DNA of 46,314 nt, from positions 30,468 through 76,781 of the forward strand of contig WHTF01000005.1 in the NCBI GenBank assembly GCA_009379725.1, read 5' to 3'. Within the stretch, counting starts at the first letter, position 1. The number at the start of each line of letters is the position of its first letter. Both the position numbers and the translations under genes were made by a program. Below the pieces are notes generated by a model. The model had not been told where the DNA came from. It worked only from the letters and a program-made list of their open reading frames with translations, and did not search any database. This document shows, in pieces, positions 9,733 to 18,121 of the stretch. Source of the stretch: Deltaproteobacteria bacterium. GTDB taxonomy: Bacteria; Desulfobacterota; Binatia; UBA9968.

Positions 9733-11366
9733 GCAGCCCACCTATCAAGGTTTTGTTGATCGAAGATAACCCCGGAGACGCTCGTCTTCTGCGTGAATAC
9801 TTACATGAGGCGGGGAGCTCTCAGTTTGACTTGGTCCATGCCGATCGATTGAGCGAAGCTTTGACGCGGCTCGGCGAAGGGCTATTCGATGTGGTCCTGC
9901 TGGATCTTTCGCTTCCCGATGCGCATGGTCTCGATACGATCAGTCGTCTGGGCAGCCAGGCGAACGGCACGCCGATCGTGGTTCTAACCGGTCTTGACGA
10001 TGAAGAGATTGCGATTCGGGCGCTCCAAGAGGGGGCGCAAGACTATTTAATCAAAGGGCAGGCGGACGGTCATTTACTGGCGCGCGCGTTACGCTATGCC
10101 ATCCAGCGGCACAAAGCAGAGGAGAGTCTGAAAGCACGAAACAGAGAGCTGATGGTGCTAAGAAAAATCAGCGAGACGATTTTGGCATCGTTAGATTTGA
10201 AGTTGGTGCTCGAACAGATCCTGGAGCAAGCTATGTTCATCGGCTCCTTCGATCTCGGCAATATCCGTTTGCTCGATTCGAGCGGCGACACGCTCGAGGT
10301 AGCAGTCTTTCGCGGCTATCGGAACTCGGAAAATGTTCAGAGTCACCGCAAGGTTTCGCGCACGAAGGACGGCGCGCAGTCGGCTCATTTTAGAGATCAT
10401 CTTTTCGAGCAAGCTTGTATTGAAGAACATGTGCAAACCTGTGAAGGCTTGAGGACCATGAAAAAGGAGGGAGTCGAATCGTTTGTCCAAGTTCCGGTTC
10501 GTGCCGAAGGTGAGGTTCTGGGAATTCTTCAGCTGGCGAGTCGAACACCGCGCAAGTTTAGGCCTGAGGAAGTGCACCTCTGGGAGACGATCGGTAATCA
10601 AATGGGACTCGCCGTACAGAGAGCGCAGCTCTACGAAGAGACCAAGCGGCAAGCCCGCGAGCTCGAAAAGGCCAGCAAGCTGCAAGCGGACTTCTCCGCG
10701 ATGATCGCCCATGACCTCCGCTCACCGCTCATGAACATAACCGGTGTGGCGGAGCTCATGATGGAGGGCATGTTTGGCAGTGTCTCCGAGGAACAAAAAA
10801 AATGGCTCATAAGGATTCAGGCCAATAGCCACAACCTGGTGGATCTCGTAAGTGATTTCCTCGATGTTTCCAAACTCGAATCCGGCTATGTTGACGTGAA
10901 CAGGGAAGTGTTCAATCTCACAGAGCTGATCCAAAGAAGCGTAGAAAATTATCGGATTTTAGCCCTCGACAAAAGAATTTCGATCACAGGGTCCGTGGAT
11001 TCTTCTCTCGTCTCGATCCATGCCGATCCGCGGCGTCTTGACCAGGTTCTCGGTAACCTGATCAGTAACGCCATGAAATTTACCGAAGACGGAGGAGAGA
11101 TCGAAGTGGGAGCAGCGCCAGCGGATGCGGCCCGGGTCCAAGTGTGGGTTCGAGACAGCGGCGAAGGAATACCCGCCGATGAGCTTGGCCAGCTTTTCGA
11201 AAAGTATCGGCAAGGTAACAATGTAAAAAACTCAAAGTACAAGGGAACGGGTCTTGGGCTTGTCATCTGCAAGATGATTGTCGAGGCTCACGGCGGCGAA
11301 ATTCGAGTCGAGAGCCAGGAAGGAAAAGGAAGCACTTTTTCGTTTTCGCTGCCCCTCAATGCATGA
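9729..11366 (+). CDS. receiver-GAF-histidine kinase hybrid
   Basis: 545 residues. Residues 1-125 are a receiver (IEDNPGD; phospho-Asp about residue 59 in [25 protein letters not shown]). A short coiled coil leads into a GAF domain (~150-310, [15 protein letters not shown] to [10 protein letters not shown]). A HisKA box follows, [16 protein letters not shown] (His about residue 328), and an ATPase domain ([25 protein letters not shown]). With an N-terminal receiver and a C-terminal transmitter it can receive phosphate from the upstream kinase and act as a second kinase. It is soluble: no membrane segment. No DNA-binding output protein is encoded here, so the final target is unknown. Confidence 0.9.
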   Translation: MSSPPIKVLLIEDNPGDARLLREYLHEAGSSQFDLVHADRLSEALTRLGEGLFDVVLLDLSLPDAHGLDTISRLGSQANGTPIVVLTGLDDEEIAIRALQEGAQDYLIKGQADGHLLARALRYAIQRHKAEESLKARNRELMVLRKISETILASLDLKLVLEQILEQAMFIGSFDLGNIRLLDSSGDTLEVAVFRGYRNSENVQSHRKVSRTKDGAQSAHFRDHLFEQACIEEHVQTCEGLRTMKKEGVESFVQVPVRAEGEVLGILQLASRTPRKFRPEEVHLWETIGNQMGLAVQRAQLYEETKRQARELEKASKLQADFSAMIAHDLRSPLMNITGVAELMMEGMFGSVSEEQKKWLIRIQANSHNLVDLVSDFLDVSKLESGYVDVNREVFNLTELIQRSVENYRILALDKRISITGSVDSSLVSIHADPRRLDQVLGNLISNAMKFTEDGGEIEVGAAPADAARVQVWVRDSGEGIPADELGQLFEKYRQGNNVKNSKYKGTGLGLVICKMIVEAHGGEIRVESQEGKGSTFSFSLPLNA

Positions 11367-11381
11367 GTGCTCGGCTCGGAC

Positions 11382-12935
11382 TCACACCGGCATTAAGCCG
11401 TGTTTCTTCTTCGGTCTTTCTTCTCTTTTGTTGCGCAGTATTTCCAAGGATTGAATCAGTCGTTTACGAGTTTCGGCGGGGCGGATGGCCGCCTGCGCGA
11501 ATTGTTTTGATAGCGCTTCAAATGGCCCGCTGAAGCGTTCCTGGAACTCGGCGAGTTTATCCTTGCGCGTCTTGTCCGGGTCCGGGGACTGCTCGATCTC
11601 CCGTTTATAAAGAACATTGACGGCGCCGCCGCCGCCCATCACCGCCAGCTCCACTCCCGGCCAAACGAATAGCCGATCCGCGCCCATTTCGCGGGTGCAA
11701 AGCGCCTGCTTGGCGCCGCCATAGCCTTTGCGCAGCACGATGGTGATTTTCGGCACCGTCGCTTCGGCATAGGCGTAGAGCATTTTCGCGCCATGTCGAA
11801 TAATGCCCTTTTCTTCCTGCTGCTTACCGGGGAAAAATCCTGGGACATCCATGAGCGTGATGATGGGGATGTTGAAAGCGTCGCAAAAGCGAATGAAACG
11901 CGCCGCCTTATCTGACGCGTCGACGTCCAAACTGCCGGCCAAAAACATCGGTTGGTTGGCGACAAATCCCACCGGATGACCGTCCAGCCGGCCGAAACCA
12001 ATCACCAGATTGCGGGCAAACTTCGATTTCAATTCAAGAAAGTCGCCGTCATCGACGATCGCCTTAATGACCTGAAGAATGTTGTACGCCCGGCGCATAT
12101 CGTCCGGGACAATTTTCTCGAGCGAGTCGAGAGCGCGCGCCGTATCGTCGCTGGTTGGCTTGCGCGGCGGCGCGGCTTCAAAGCTGGACGGCAAGAATCC
12201 GAGCAGCCGGCGAATCATCGCGAGACATTCCTCGTCGTTCTTTGCCACCAGGTCGGTGACGCCGGATACTTCGGAATGGATTTTGGCGCCGCCCAGTTCT
12301 TCCATGGTGACGGTCTCGCCGAGCACTTCCTTGATGACGGCCGGACCGGTGATAAACATCTGGCTGGAATTCTGCACCATGAGAACGAAATCGGTCAGCG
12401 CCGGGGAATAGGAGCCGACGCCGATACACGGGCCCATGATGGCGGAAATTTGCGGAACACAACCGGAGGCAATGCTGTTCTCGAAGAAAATCTTGCCAAT
12501 CGCCGAGGTGACGGAAAGGCCTTCTTGGATTCGCGCTCCGGCGGAGTCATTGAGGCCGATCAGGGGAACGCCAAGCTTGCGCGCTGTTTGAATGACGTAG
12601 GCAATCTTTTCCGCGTGAGCGCTGCCGACGCTTCCCGCCAGAATCGAGCGGTCCTGGGAAAAAATATATACGGGGCGGCCGTCGACTTTACCAAAACCCG
12701 TGACGACGCCGTCCGACGGCTGTTTCTTTTCGGCCATGCCGAAGTCCGTGCACGGCGTCTCGGCCAGCATGAATTCTTCTACGAAACTGCCGGGATCTAA
12801 AAGCTTGTCGATCCGTTCACGGGCGGTGAGCTTGCCTTCGGAGCGTTGTTTGGCAGCAGCCTTGGAATCGGCGCCGACAGCGGTTTTTTCCAAAGCCACG
12901 AGTTTCTTTTCAAGATCGTCTCTCGATTTTGCCAT
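11382..12935 (-). CDS. mmdA: acyl-CoA decarboxylase/carboxylase carboxyltransferase (alpha) subunit
   Basis: 517 residues, the normal size for biotin-dependent carboxyltransferases of the methylmalonyl-CoA decarboxylase alpha/propionyl-CoA carboxylase beta type. Visible motifs: ARERIDKLLDPGSFVEE, NDSAGARIQEGL, GPCIGVGSYSPALTDFVLM (first oxyanion loop), MDVPGFFPGKQQEEKGIIRH and VLRKGYGGA (second half). It moves CO2 from the acyl-CoA to the biotin carrier. It is the last gene of a four-gene minus-strand operon with a biotin carrier, a small membrane subunit and a Na+-pump beta subunit. That context, and the absence of a biotin carboxylase, argues for a Na+-translocating decarboxylase rather than a carboxylase. 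Substrate (methylmalonyl- or glutaconyl-CoA) is not fixed by sequence reading. Confidence 0.9.
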   Translation of the reverse strand: MAKSRDDLEKKLVALEKTAVGADSKAAAKQRSEGKLTARERIDKLLDPGSFVEEFMLAETPCTDFGMAEKKQPSDGVVTGFGKVDGRPVYIFSQDRSILAGSVGSAHAEKIAYVIQTARKLGVPLIGLNDSAGARIQEGLSVTSAIGKIFFENSIASGCVPQISAIMGPCIGVGSYSPALTDFVLMVQNSSQMFITGPAVIKEVLGETVTMEELGGAKIHSEVSGVTDLVAKNDEECLAMIRRLLGFLPSSFEAAPPRKPTSDDTARALDSLEKIVPDDMRRAYNILQVIKAIVDDGDFLELKSKFARNLVIGFGRLDGHPVGFVANQPMFLAGSLDVDASDKAARFIRFCDAFNIPIITLMDVPGFFPGKQQEEKGIIRHGAKMLYAYAEATVPKITIVLRKGYGGAKQALCTREMGADRLFVWPGVELAVMGGGGAVNVLYKREIEQSPDPDKTRKDKLAEFQERFSGPFEALSKQFAQAAIRPAETRKRLIQSLEILRNKREERPKKKHGLMPV

Positions 12936-12947
12936 AAAAGTGCTCGT

Positions 12948-14093
12948 TTAACCGCCGACGATGCCCATGCCCTTGAGCACGGACAGCATGACTGCCGCGG
13001 CGATGACCGAACCGATTTGCCCGCCGGCGTTGGCGCTCATTGCATGCATTAAAAGATAGTTTTTCTTATTGTACTTCTGACCTTCGGTTTGGGCGACTCG
13101 GGCGGCCATGGGAAATGCCGAGATCCCGGCCGCGCCGATGAGCGGGTTGATCTTGCCGCCGGTAAGCAGACACATCAGCTTGCCGAATAGCACGCCGACG
13201 ACCGTGTCCAGACTGATGGCGAGAAGTCCAAGCCCCAAAACCAGCAACGTTTGCGTCTGAAGAAACTTATGCGCTTCCATTGTGGCGCCGATCGTCAGGC
13301 CCAAAAGCAGGGTAACGATGTTGGTTATTTCATTTTCCGAAGCATTCTTGAGACGATCGACAACACCGCTTTCCTTCATAAGGTTGCCCAACATGACCGT
13401 GCCGATCAGCGGCGTGCCGATGGGCGCCAGGATCGAGGCGAATATCGTAACCACGATGGGAAAGAGAATCTTGGTGGTTTTTGAAACCGGTTGGCGAGTC
13501 ATGCCCATGACGATTTTTCGCTCTCTATCGGTGGTCAGCAGGCGCATAATGGGCGGCTGGATGAGGGGAACAAGAGACATGTATGAATAAGCGGCCACCG
13601 AAACCGCACCGAGTAGATGCGGCGCGAACTTGGAACTGACATAGATGGCCGTGGGGCCGTCGCAGGCGCCGATGATGGCCACGGCGACCGCATCCAATCG
13701 ATCGAAGCCCACCGCCAGCGCGAGCAGCAGAGTTATAAAAATTCCGAACTGGCCGGCGGCGCCGAGCAGGATGATTTTCGGGTTTTCCAACAATGGCGAG
13801 AAGTCGGTCATGGCGCCAATGCCGAGAAAAATCAGCACGGGAAATATCTCGGTCAATATACCGTTGTCGTAGAAATAACGCAGGATCCCGTGTTCATCCA
13901 TTAGCCCCGCTAGCGGGATATTGACCAGGATGGCACCGAACCCGATGGGGACGAGGAGCAAGGGTTCGTATCCTCTGCTGATTCCCAGATAAAGGAGCAG
14001 CGAACCGATGAGGATCATGGCGACATGACCCAGGGTCAGATGAGTGACTCCGAGCAAAAGGCCCTGAAAGCCGGAAGCAATCGCCGATTCCAT
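12948..14093 (-). CDS. mmdB: Na+-translocating decarboxylase beta subunit (OadB/MmdB/GcdB family)
   Basis: 381 residues, almost entirely hydrophobic with about ten membrane segments. Family landmarks are visible: GILRYFYDNGI, the LIFLGIGAMTDFSPLL region, GACDGPTAIYVSS (the conserved Asp segment tied to Na+ binding), NIVTLLLGLTIGATMEAHKF, and the GKLMCLLTGGKINPLIGAAGISAFPMAARVAQ stretch (read here in shorter pieces) followed by HAMSANAGGQIGSVIAA. It decarboxylates carboxybiotin and exports Na+. It starts nine bases after the small gamma-type gene and ends 12 bases before the alpha subunit, so the operon is tightly packed. Confidence 0.93.
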   Translation of the reverse strand: MESAIASGFQGLLLGVTHLTLGHVAMILIGSLLLYLGISRGYEPLLLVPIGFGAILVNIPLAGLMDEHGILRYFYDNGILTEIFPVLIFLGIGAMTDFSPLLENPKIILLGAAGQFGIFITLLLALAVGFDRLDAVAVAIIGACDGPTAIYVSSKFAPHLLGAVSVAAYSYMSLVPLIQPPIMRLLTTDRERKIVMGMTRQPVSKTTKILFPIVVTIFASILAPIGTPLIGTVMLGNLMKESGVVDRLKNASENEITNIVTLLLGLTIGATMEAHKFLQTQTLLVLGLGLLAISLDTVVGVLFGKLMCLLTGGKINPLIGAAGISAFPMAARVAQTEGQKYNKKNYLLMHAMSANAGGQIGSVIAAAVMLSVLKGMGIVGG

Positions 14094-14102
14094 GTATTCC
14101 GT

Positions 14103-14249
14103 CTAGCCTTTCTTCGTTGCCGTAGCTTCCGGCTTGTAGGGAAATAATTTTCTGAGCAGCAGGATGAGCAGGCTCAAGCACCATAACACCAGCATAGTGC
14201 CAGTCATGCCGATCACCGCCAGCGTCCATCCGAACGTCCAGACGTCCAT
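14103..14249 (-). CDS. mmdD: 48-residue single-span membrane subunit (OadG-like gamma/delta) of the decarboxylase
   Basis: This short gene begins at ATG 14249 with AGGAG at 14259-14263 and encodes 48 residues: MDVWTFGWTLAVIGMTGTML starts a single hydrophobic span (to LSLLILLLRKLFP), followed by a Lys-rich cytoplasmic tail ending ATKKG. One N-terminal helix with a charged tail between the biotin carrier and the beta subunit is exactly the place and shape of the OadG/MmdD subunit, which anchors and assembles the complex. It is shorter than typical OadG (~80-100 residues) and lacks the His-rich Zn-binding tail of some oxaloacetate decarboxylases. Position, ribosome-binding site and topology support it; sequence identity to the family is weak. 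Confidence 0.75.
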   Translation of the reverse strand: MDVWTFGWTLAVIGMTGTMLVLWCLSLLILLLRKLFPYKPEATATKKG

Positions 14250-14303
14250 CAGCTTGTTCTCCTCTGTAAAAAGTAACCGGGTGTGTTTGAATGGGAGCGG
14301 AAA

Positions 14304-14519
14304 TTACTCGATCTCACCGAGAATCTGGTCTGCTTCGACGGCTTGCCCCGGTGAGACTTTTAATTCTTTGAGTACTCCGGAAGCGGGCGCAACGACGGGT
14401 ATTTCCATCTTCATCGCCTCCATCACAAGCACCACCTCATCCTCATCGACATGCTCGCCGACGTTTTTCTCCACCTTTAGTATTTTGCCTACCATCGGGG
14501 CCGTAACCGGTGTCGCCAA
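14304..14519 (-). CDS. mmdC: biotin carboxyl-carrier protein of the decarboxylase
   Basis: 71 residues forming one biotinyl/lipoyl domain: ATPVTAPMVGKILKV, then VLVMEAMKMEIPV with the biotinylated Lys in the EAMKME motif, and VSPGQAVEADQILGEI. The start is TTG at 14519, seven bases after AGGAG; no in-frame ATG fits. It lacks the Pro/Ala-rich linker usual in decarboxylase gamma subunits, so it is a minimal carrier. It is the first gene of the minus-strand operon and carries the carboxyl group from the alpha to the beta subunit. Confidence 0.92.
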   Translation of the reverse strand: MATPVTAPMVGKILKVEKNVGEHVDEDEVVLVMEAMKMEIPVVAPASGVLKELKVSPGQAVEADQILGEIE

Positions 14520-14805
14520 AGTTGTTCTCCTTTGTCTGAAATTAAATGATTTCAGATTTCAAGTCACGCTGAGCCATTGCCATTTAGTAGAGTTTTGCGG
14601 TTATTGTCAATGCTGCATGCCTGGCGAAGTCCCGCCATCATCGGGTCAATGAATTCCTCGTGCGACGCGTTCGATCGATCAATACAATAACCGGTTGAAC
14701 AAGCCAGCCTGTTGCAGAAAGACGCGCTTAATCAATGGCTTCGCCGACTTGCTTTTGCAAATCTTATGCGATAGAAACCCAGCATAGTTTCTAGGGAGGA
14801 ACTCT

Positions 14806-15900
14806 ATGGCTAAACCGGCGGTTCAAGAAGATGTGTCAATGGATAACATTCCATATTATGAGAAATGGCAGCTTGGCGAAGGCATACCTGTGGTTAAAAC
14901 CTTTTTTGTCCAGGACCTGAGAAAGGTTGAGCTAAAGCCTTGGGATCGAACCGGTGGTAACGGGGCATTCATCAACATGGAAGGCGCGGAAGGAACGACC
15001 GGCGCCTATGTTTTGGAGATCCCGGCAGGAAAGAGCCTCAACCCGCAGAGGCATCTATACGAAGACATGCTTTATGTTCTCAAAGGCCGCGGAGCCACTA
15101 CCATCTGGAATGACAAAGGAGCGAAGCAGACTTTCGAATGGCAAGAGGGAAGCGTTTTCGCCTTGCCGCTTAACTCCTGGTACCAGCATTTTAACGGCCA
15201 GGGAGATGACACCGCGCGGTTCTTCTCGGTCAATAGTATGGCTATCACTTTCAACCTTTTTCACAACGCGGACTTCATCTTCAACACGCCTCGTGATTTC
15301 GTGGATCGCTTCGATGGCGATCCGGAATACTTCAGCGGCAAGGGCAAAGCTCACCCAGGGCGTGTTTGGGATACCAACTTTATTGCTGATGCCCGTAACT
15401 TTAAACTTGAAGACTGGAAGGAGCGCGGCGCCGCTGGAAAGAATGTCATGCTGGAGATGGCCAATGGCTCGATGGCTGCGCATATTTCCGAATTTCCCGT
15501 TGGCACCTATAAGAAAGCCCATCGGCACGGACCCGGTTTCAATGTCATGATCATTAAAGGCAAAGGGTTCTCGATGTTCTGGAGAGAAGGAGAACAGCCC
15601 AAACGCTATGATTGGCAAGACGGCAGCGTTTTCACGCCGCCGGCGATGATGTTCCACCAGCACTTTAACACCGGCGCGGAAGGCGCCCGTTATCTCCCGC
15701 CGCGTTTAGGCGGGATTAAGTACAGCTTGGGCGAGAGCTTCGGCGACATCACCAAAGTCGATAAAGACGTCAAGGCTGGGGGAAACCAGATCGAGTATTT
15801 TGACGAAGATCCTAACATCCGAAAGATGTTCGAGGCGGAGCTGGCGAAGTCCGGGACTACCAGCAGCATGAACCCGGAATTCTACAAGAAACCTGCTTAG
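14806..15900 (+). CDS. double-cupin domain protein
   Basis: 364 residues with two cupin barrels. The first (~65-130) has LNPQRHLYEDMLYVLKGRG and PLNSWYQHFNGQG; the second (~225-310) has GTYKKAHRHGPGFNVMIIKG and PPAMMFHQHFNTG. The His and Glu/Gln positions are those that hold a metal in cupins. GGAGG at 14795-14799 supports the ATG. Proteins of this bicupin type occur beside catabolic genes in environmental bacteria and may be dioxygenases or isomerases; no substrate can be read from sequence. It stands alone between a divergent operon and a strong terminator, so it is monocistronic. Confidence 0.8.
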   Translation: MAKPAVQEDVSMDNIPYYEKWQLGEGIPVVKTFFVQDLRKVELKPWDRTGGNGAFINMEGAEGTTGAYVLEIPAGKSLNPQRHLYEDMLYVLKGRGATTIWNDKGAKQTFEWQEGSVFALPLNSWYQHFNGQGDDTARFFSVNSMAITFNLFHNADFIFNTPRDFVDRFDGDPEYFSGKGKAHPGRVWDTNFIADARNFKLEDWKERGAAGKNVMLEMANGSMAAHISEFPVGTYKKAHRHGPGFNVMIIKGKGFSMFWREGEQPKRYDWQDGSVFTPPAMMFHQHFNTGAEGARYLPPRLGGIKYSLGESFGDITKVDKDVKAGGNQIEYFDEDPNIRKMFEAELAKSGTTSSMNPEFYKKPA

Positions 15901-15940
15901 TCGGTTGTCACCACCGCCTGCAAAAGGAATAACATCTAGG

Positions 15941-15976
15941 GCCCTGCACAGTATTTACTGGTGCGGGGCTTTTTTT
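15941..15976 (+). terminator. Rho-independent terminator after the cupin gene
   Basis: GCCCTGCAC (15941-15949) pairs with GTGCGGGGC (15961-15969) with one wobble, and seven T follow (15970-15976). The 11-base loop has some internal pairing (CAGT/ACTG). It lies 40 bases after the cupin stop. Confidence 0.85.
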
Positions 15977-16139
15977 GTGTGGCGCCAAGACACGGTTGTC
16001 GAAAAACGTTGAGGGCTATTCCGTTACGACGGCATTTATCCTTCATCACCTCAATTTGCGGCGGCCATTACTCTCTGCAACGTGATCGCAACAAGCGCGT
16101 GAACTGTGTTTTTAATAGATCCACTGAAAATCTCACGAT

Positions 16140-16736
16140 TTGGTTGTGGAAGTCATTCTAATCATACTCGGTTATGTCGCGGGTTCGGTGCCGACAGGCT
16201 ATGTTCTTGGCTCGATCGCAGGAGTCGACGTCAGAAAGGCCGGTAGCGGCAACGTCGGCGCGACCAATGTCGCCCGGGTAGTGGGGAAGCAACAAGGTGT
16301 TTTGACCTTGATCGCCGACGTGGCGAAGGGGTTAGTTCCGGTCATTCTTGCAATGCAACTGGGGGCCAGCTTATCCGTATCTATTTGGGTCGGAATTGCG
16401 GCGTTTTTCGGCCATCTTTATCCGGTGTTTCTGAAGTTTCAGGGAGGAAAAGGCGTCGCCACCGCTTTAGGCGTGTTCCTCGCCTTAGCTCCGGTAGCCA
16501 CCGTTATTTTAATTGCAGTATTTGCGGTTACCGCACTAAGCAGCAGGATCGTTTCGTTGAGCTCGATCTTGACCGCGATTGTCGCGCCAGTGATTTTTTG
16601 GCTCTTGTATTACCCGCCGCCGGTGATCGGCATGGCCGCTGTCTTCGCCGCGGCGATCACTTTTCGCCATCGCAGCAATATCCAGCGGTTAATGAACGGC
16701 ACTGAACCTCGCTTTGGTTCCCCTAGTTCTCGATAA
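16140..16736 (+). CDS. plsY: glycerol-3-phosphate acyltransferase PlsY
   Basis: Integral membrane enzyme that acylates glycerol-3-phosphate using acyl-phosphate, the first step of phospholipid synthesis. About 198 residues with five to six membrane spans and all three family motifs: GYVAGSVPTGYVLG, the AGSGNVGATNVARVVG glycerol-phosphate loop, FQGGKGVATALGVF, and a C-terminal FRHRSNIQRLMNGTEPRF. The open frame begins at TTG 16140; GTG at 16146 gives an equally good start and neither has a clear ribosome-binding site. Its end overlaps by 14 bases the convergent lipoprotein gene. Confidence 0.93.
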   Translation: MVVEVILIILGYVAGSVPTGYVLGSIAGVDVRKAGSGNVGATNVARVVGKQQGVLTLIADVAKGLVPVILAMQLGASLSVSIWVGIAAFFGHLYPVFLKFQGGKGVATALGVFLALAPVATVILIAVFAVTALSSRIVSLSSILTAIVAPVIFWLLYYPPPVIGMAAVFAAAITFRHRSNIQRLMNGTEPRFGSPSSR

Positions 16737-17430
16737 TTACTTCCACCCGACGATTTTGCCTCCGCCCATCCTCGGTATCGTTAGTGGCGATGGGTGAGCG
16801 GGTGCCTAATCCTTGGGAGGAAACACGTCCACCGTTAACACCGCTGCGTTCCAGGGCATCGGCGACCGTGCTGGCCCGTCTCTCCGACAAGCGTTGATTA
16901 TAAGCCTCCTGAGCGGCGCTTTCGCGACTGGCGTGGCCTTCTATGGTAATCCTGCGATTGGGCGCGTCGCGTCGAATGATAGTGGCAATTTGATTAACTC
17001 GATCGCTTCCGTCAGGGGTAAGATCCGCTCTACCAAATTGAAAATTCACGCTGGGAAGATTGACTGCTACGCCCCGGCTGGTTTCGCGCGCCTCGATATT
17101 GCGTTTCTTTAACTCCTCGATCAAGGCCTGGTTTTTGGCAATCTCAGCTCTCTGTTGGTCGATCGCTTTCTGCTGCTCGGCTTGTTTTATATCCTGGCCC
17201 TGGAGTTGGTCACCGATCAAAGCGCCAGTGCCCAGGCCAAGCGCGCCGCCGACTGCCGCACCGACTCCGGGCCGACCGACGGCAGCTCCAATAATGCCGC
17301 CGGCGGCAGCACCGCCGAGGGCGCCGATTCCGGCACCTTTCTCTCGGGTCGTCAACGATCCGCTGGAGCAGCCCGCCGCAACCAGCGAGAGGAAAAGTCC
17401 TGCGCTCAACACACTCCAACGTTTATTCAT
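16723..17430 (-). CDS. OmpA-family lipoprotein with glycine-zipper domain
   Basis: From ATG 17430 the protein has a lipoprotein signal (MNKRWSVLSAGLFLSLVAAG then Cys), so it should be lipidated and sit in the outer membrane. Residues ~30-75 form a glycine zipper (GAGIGALGGAAAGGIIGAAV and GAAVGGALGLGTGALIG), followed by a coiled coil rich in Gln/Ala/Glu (~78-115) and a C-terminal OmpA peptidoglycan-binding domain (VNFQFGRADLTPDG, ITIEGHASRES, NQRLSERRASTVADAL, RRQNRRVEVII). An upstream in-frame ATG (17463) would bury the signal. It is paralogous over its first ~85 residues to the gene just upstream, indicating local duplication. Confidence 0.9.
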   Translation of the reverse strand: MNKRWSVLSAGLFLSLVAAGCSSGSLTTREKGAGIGALGGAAAGGIIGAAVGRPGVGAAVGGALGLGTGALIGDQLQGQDIKQAEQQKAIDQQRAEIAKNQALIEELKKRNIEARETSRGVAVNLPSVNFQFGRADLTPDGSDRVNQIATIIRRDAPNRRITIEGHASRESAAQEAYNQRLSERRASTVADALERSGVNGGRVSSQGLGTRSPIATNDTEDGRRQNRRVEVIIEN

Positions 17431-17575
17431 TGTGATTCCTTTTTCATACGGTCGATTTACCATTCTCCAAGCTGCTGTCTTATTTGTTCTTTCTCTCTTT
17501 TTAGACGTTCGGTCTCAGTCTGATTTGACACCCATTTGTCGCTGTTGCTCGATTTGTCGCGACGTAATTGGATAT

Positions 17576-17914
17576 TTAGTATTCGGCCGGTTTCTTGAGC
17601 CTGTCCAACTCGCGTCTTTGACGGTCCAGCTCGGCCTGATTAACATCGATCTGCCGTTGTTGGTCGGCCTGTTTTTGTTCCTGGCCTTGGAGTTGATCTC
17701 CAACCAGCGCGCCGGAACCTAAACCGAGGGCGCCACCGATTGCAGCGCCCGCCCCTGCATGGCCTACAGCCGCGCCAATAATACCGCCAGCCGCGGCGCC
17801 ACCGAGTGCGCCGATGCCCGCGCCCTTCTCCCGTGTCGTTAATGAGCCACCGGAGCAACCGATAGTGGCGGAAACGAGAAAAAGCGCAGCTGAAATCATA
17901 ACCGTGCGTTGCAT
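17576..17914 (-). CDS. glycine-zipper lipoprotein, short paralogue without OmpA domain
   Basis: 112 residues: signal with a Cys after FLVSATIG, then the same SLTTREKGAGIGALGGAAAG zipper block as the neighbouring OmpA lipoprotein and a coiled coil (QADQQRQIDVNQAELDRQRR). It stops where the paralogue continues into its OmpA domain. AGGAGG precedes the ATG. The two genes are in the same orientation 145 bases apart, so one probably arose from the other by tandem duplication with loss (or gain) of the peptidoglycan-binding part. Such proteins often act in envelope stress or as outer-membrane structural components; that is inference. Confidence 0.85.
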   Translation of the reverse strand: MQRTVMISAALFLVSATIGCSGGSLTTREKGAGIGALGGAAAGGIIGAAVGHAGAGAAIGGALGLGSGALVGDQLQGQEQKQADQQRQIDVNQAELDRQRRELDRLKKPAEY

Positions 17915-18071
17915 AAGTTCCTCCTAATCAGATGAGCGATAAACAGGCATAAATTTTACCAAATGGTTCTTGATCCGACAAGTTTATTGTGCCGAGGCTC
18001 ATTCGATTAGAGGCGCCGCCTCACTTATTTAGACGCATCTGGGAAGCCACTGTTAATCGGCGCAACTCCTG

Positions 18072-18107
18072 TTGACATCATAGACCTTATAGGTAAGAGT
18101 TTACCTA
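18072..18107 (+). promoter_or_regulatory. TTGACA element and 7-bp palindrome upstream of the Mrp gene
   Basis: TTGACA (18072-18077) is a consensus -35. A perfect inverted repeat TAGGTAA (18090-18096), GAGT, TTACCTA (18101-18107) covers the expected -10/start area and ends a few bases before the AAGGAG (18111-18116). It could be an operator for a dimeric repressor, or an RNA hairpin beside the ribosome-binding site. An Fe-S-responsive regulator would fit the function of the gene but is not shown. Confidence 0.5.
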
Positions 18108-18121
18108 ATAAAGGAGTTACC

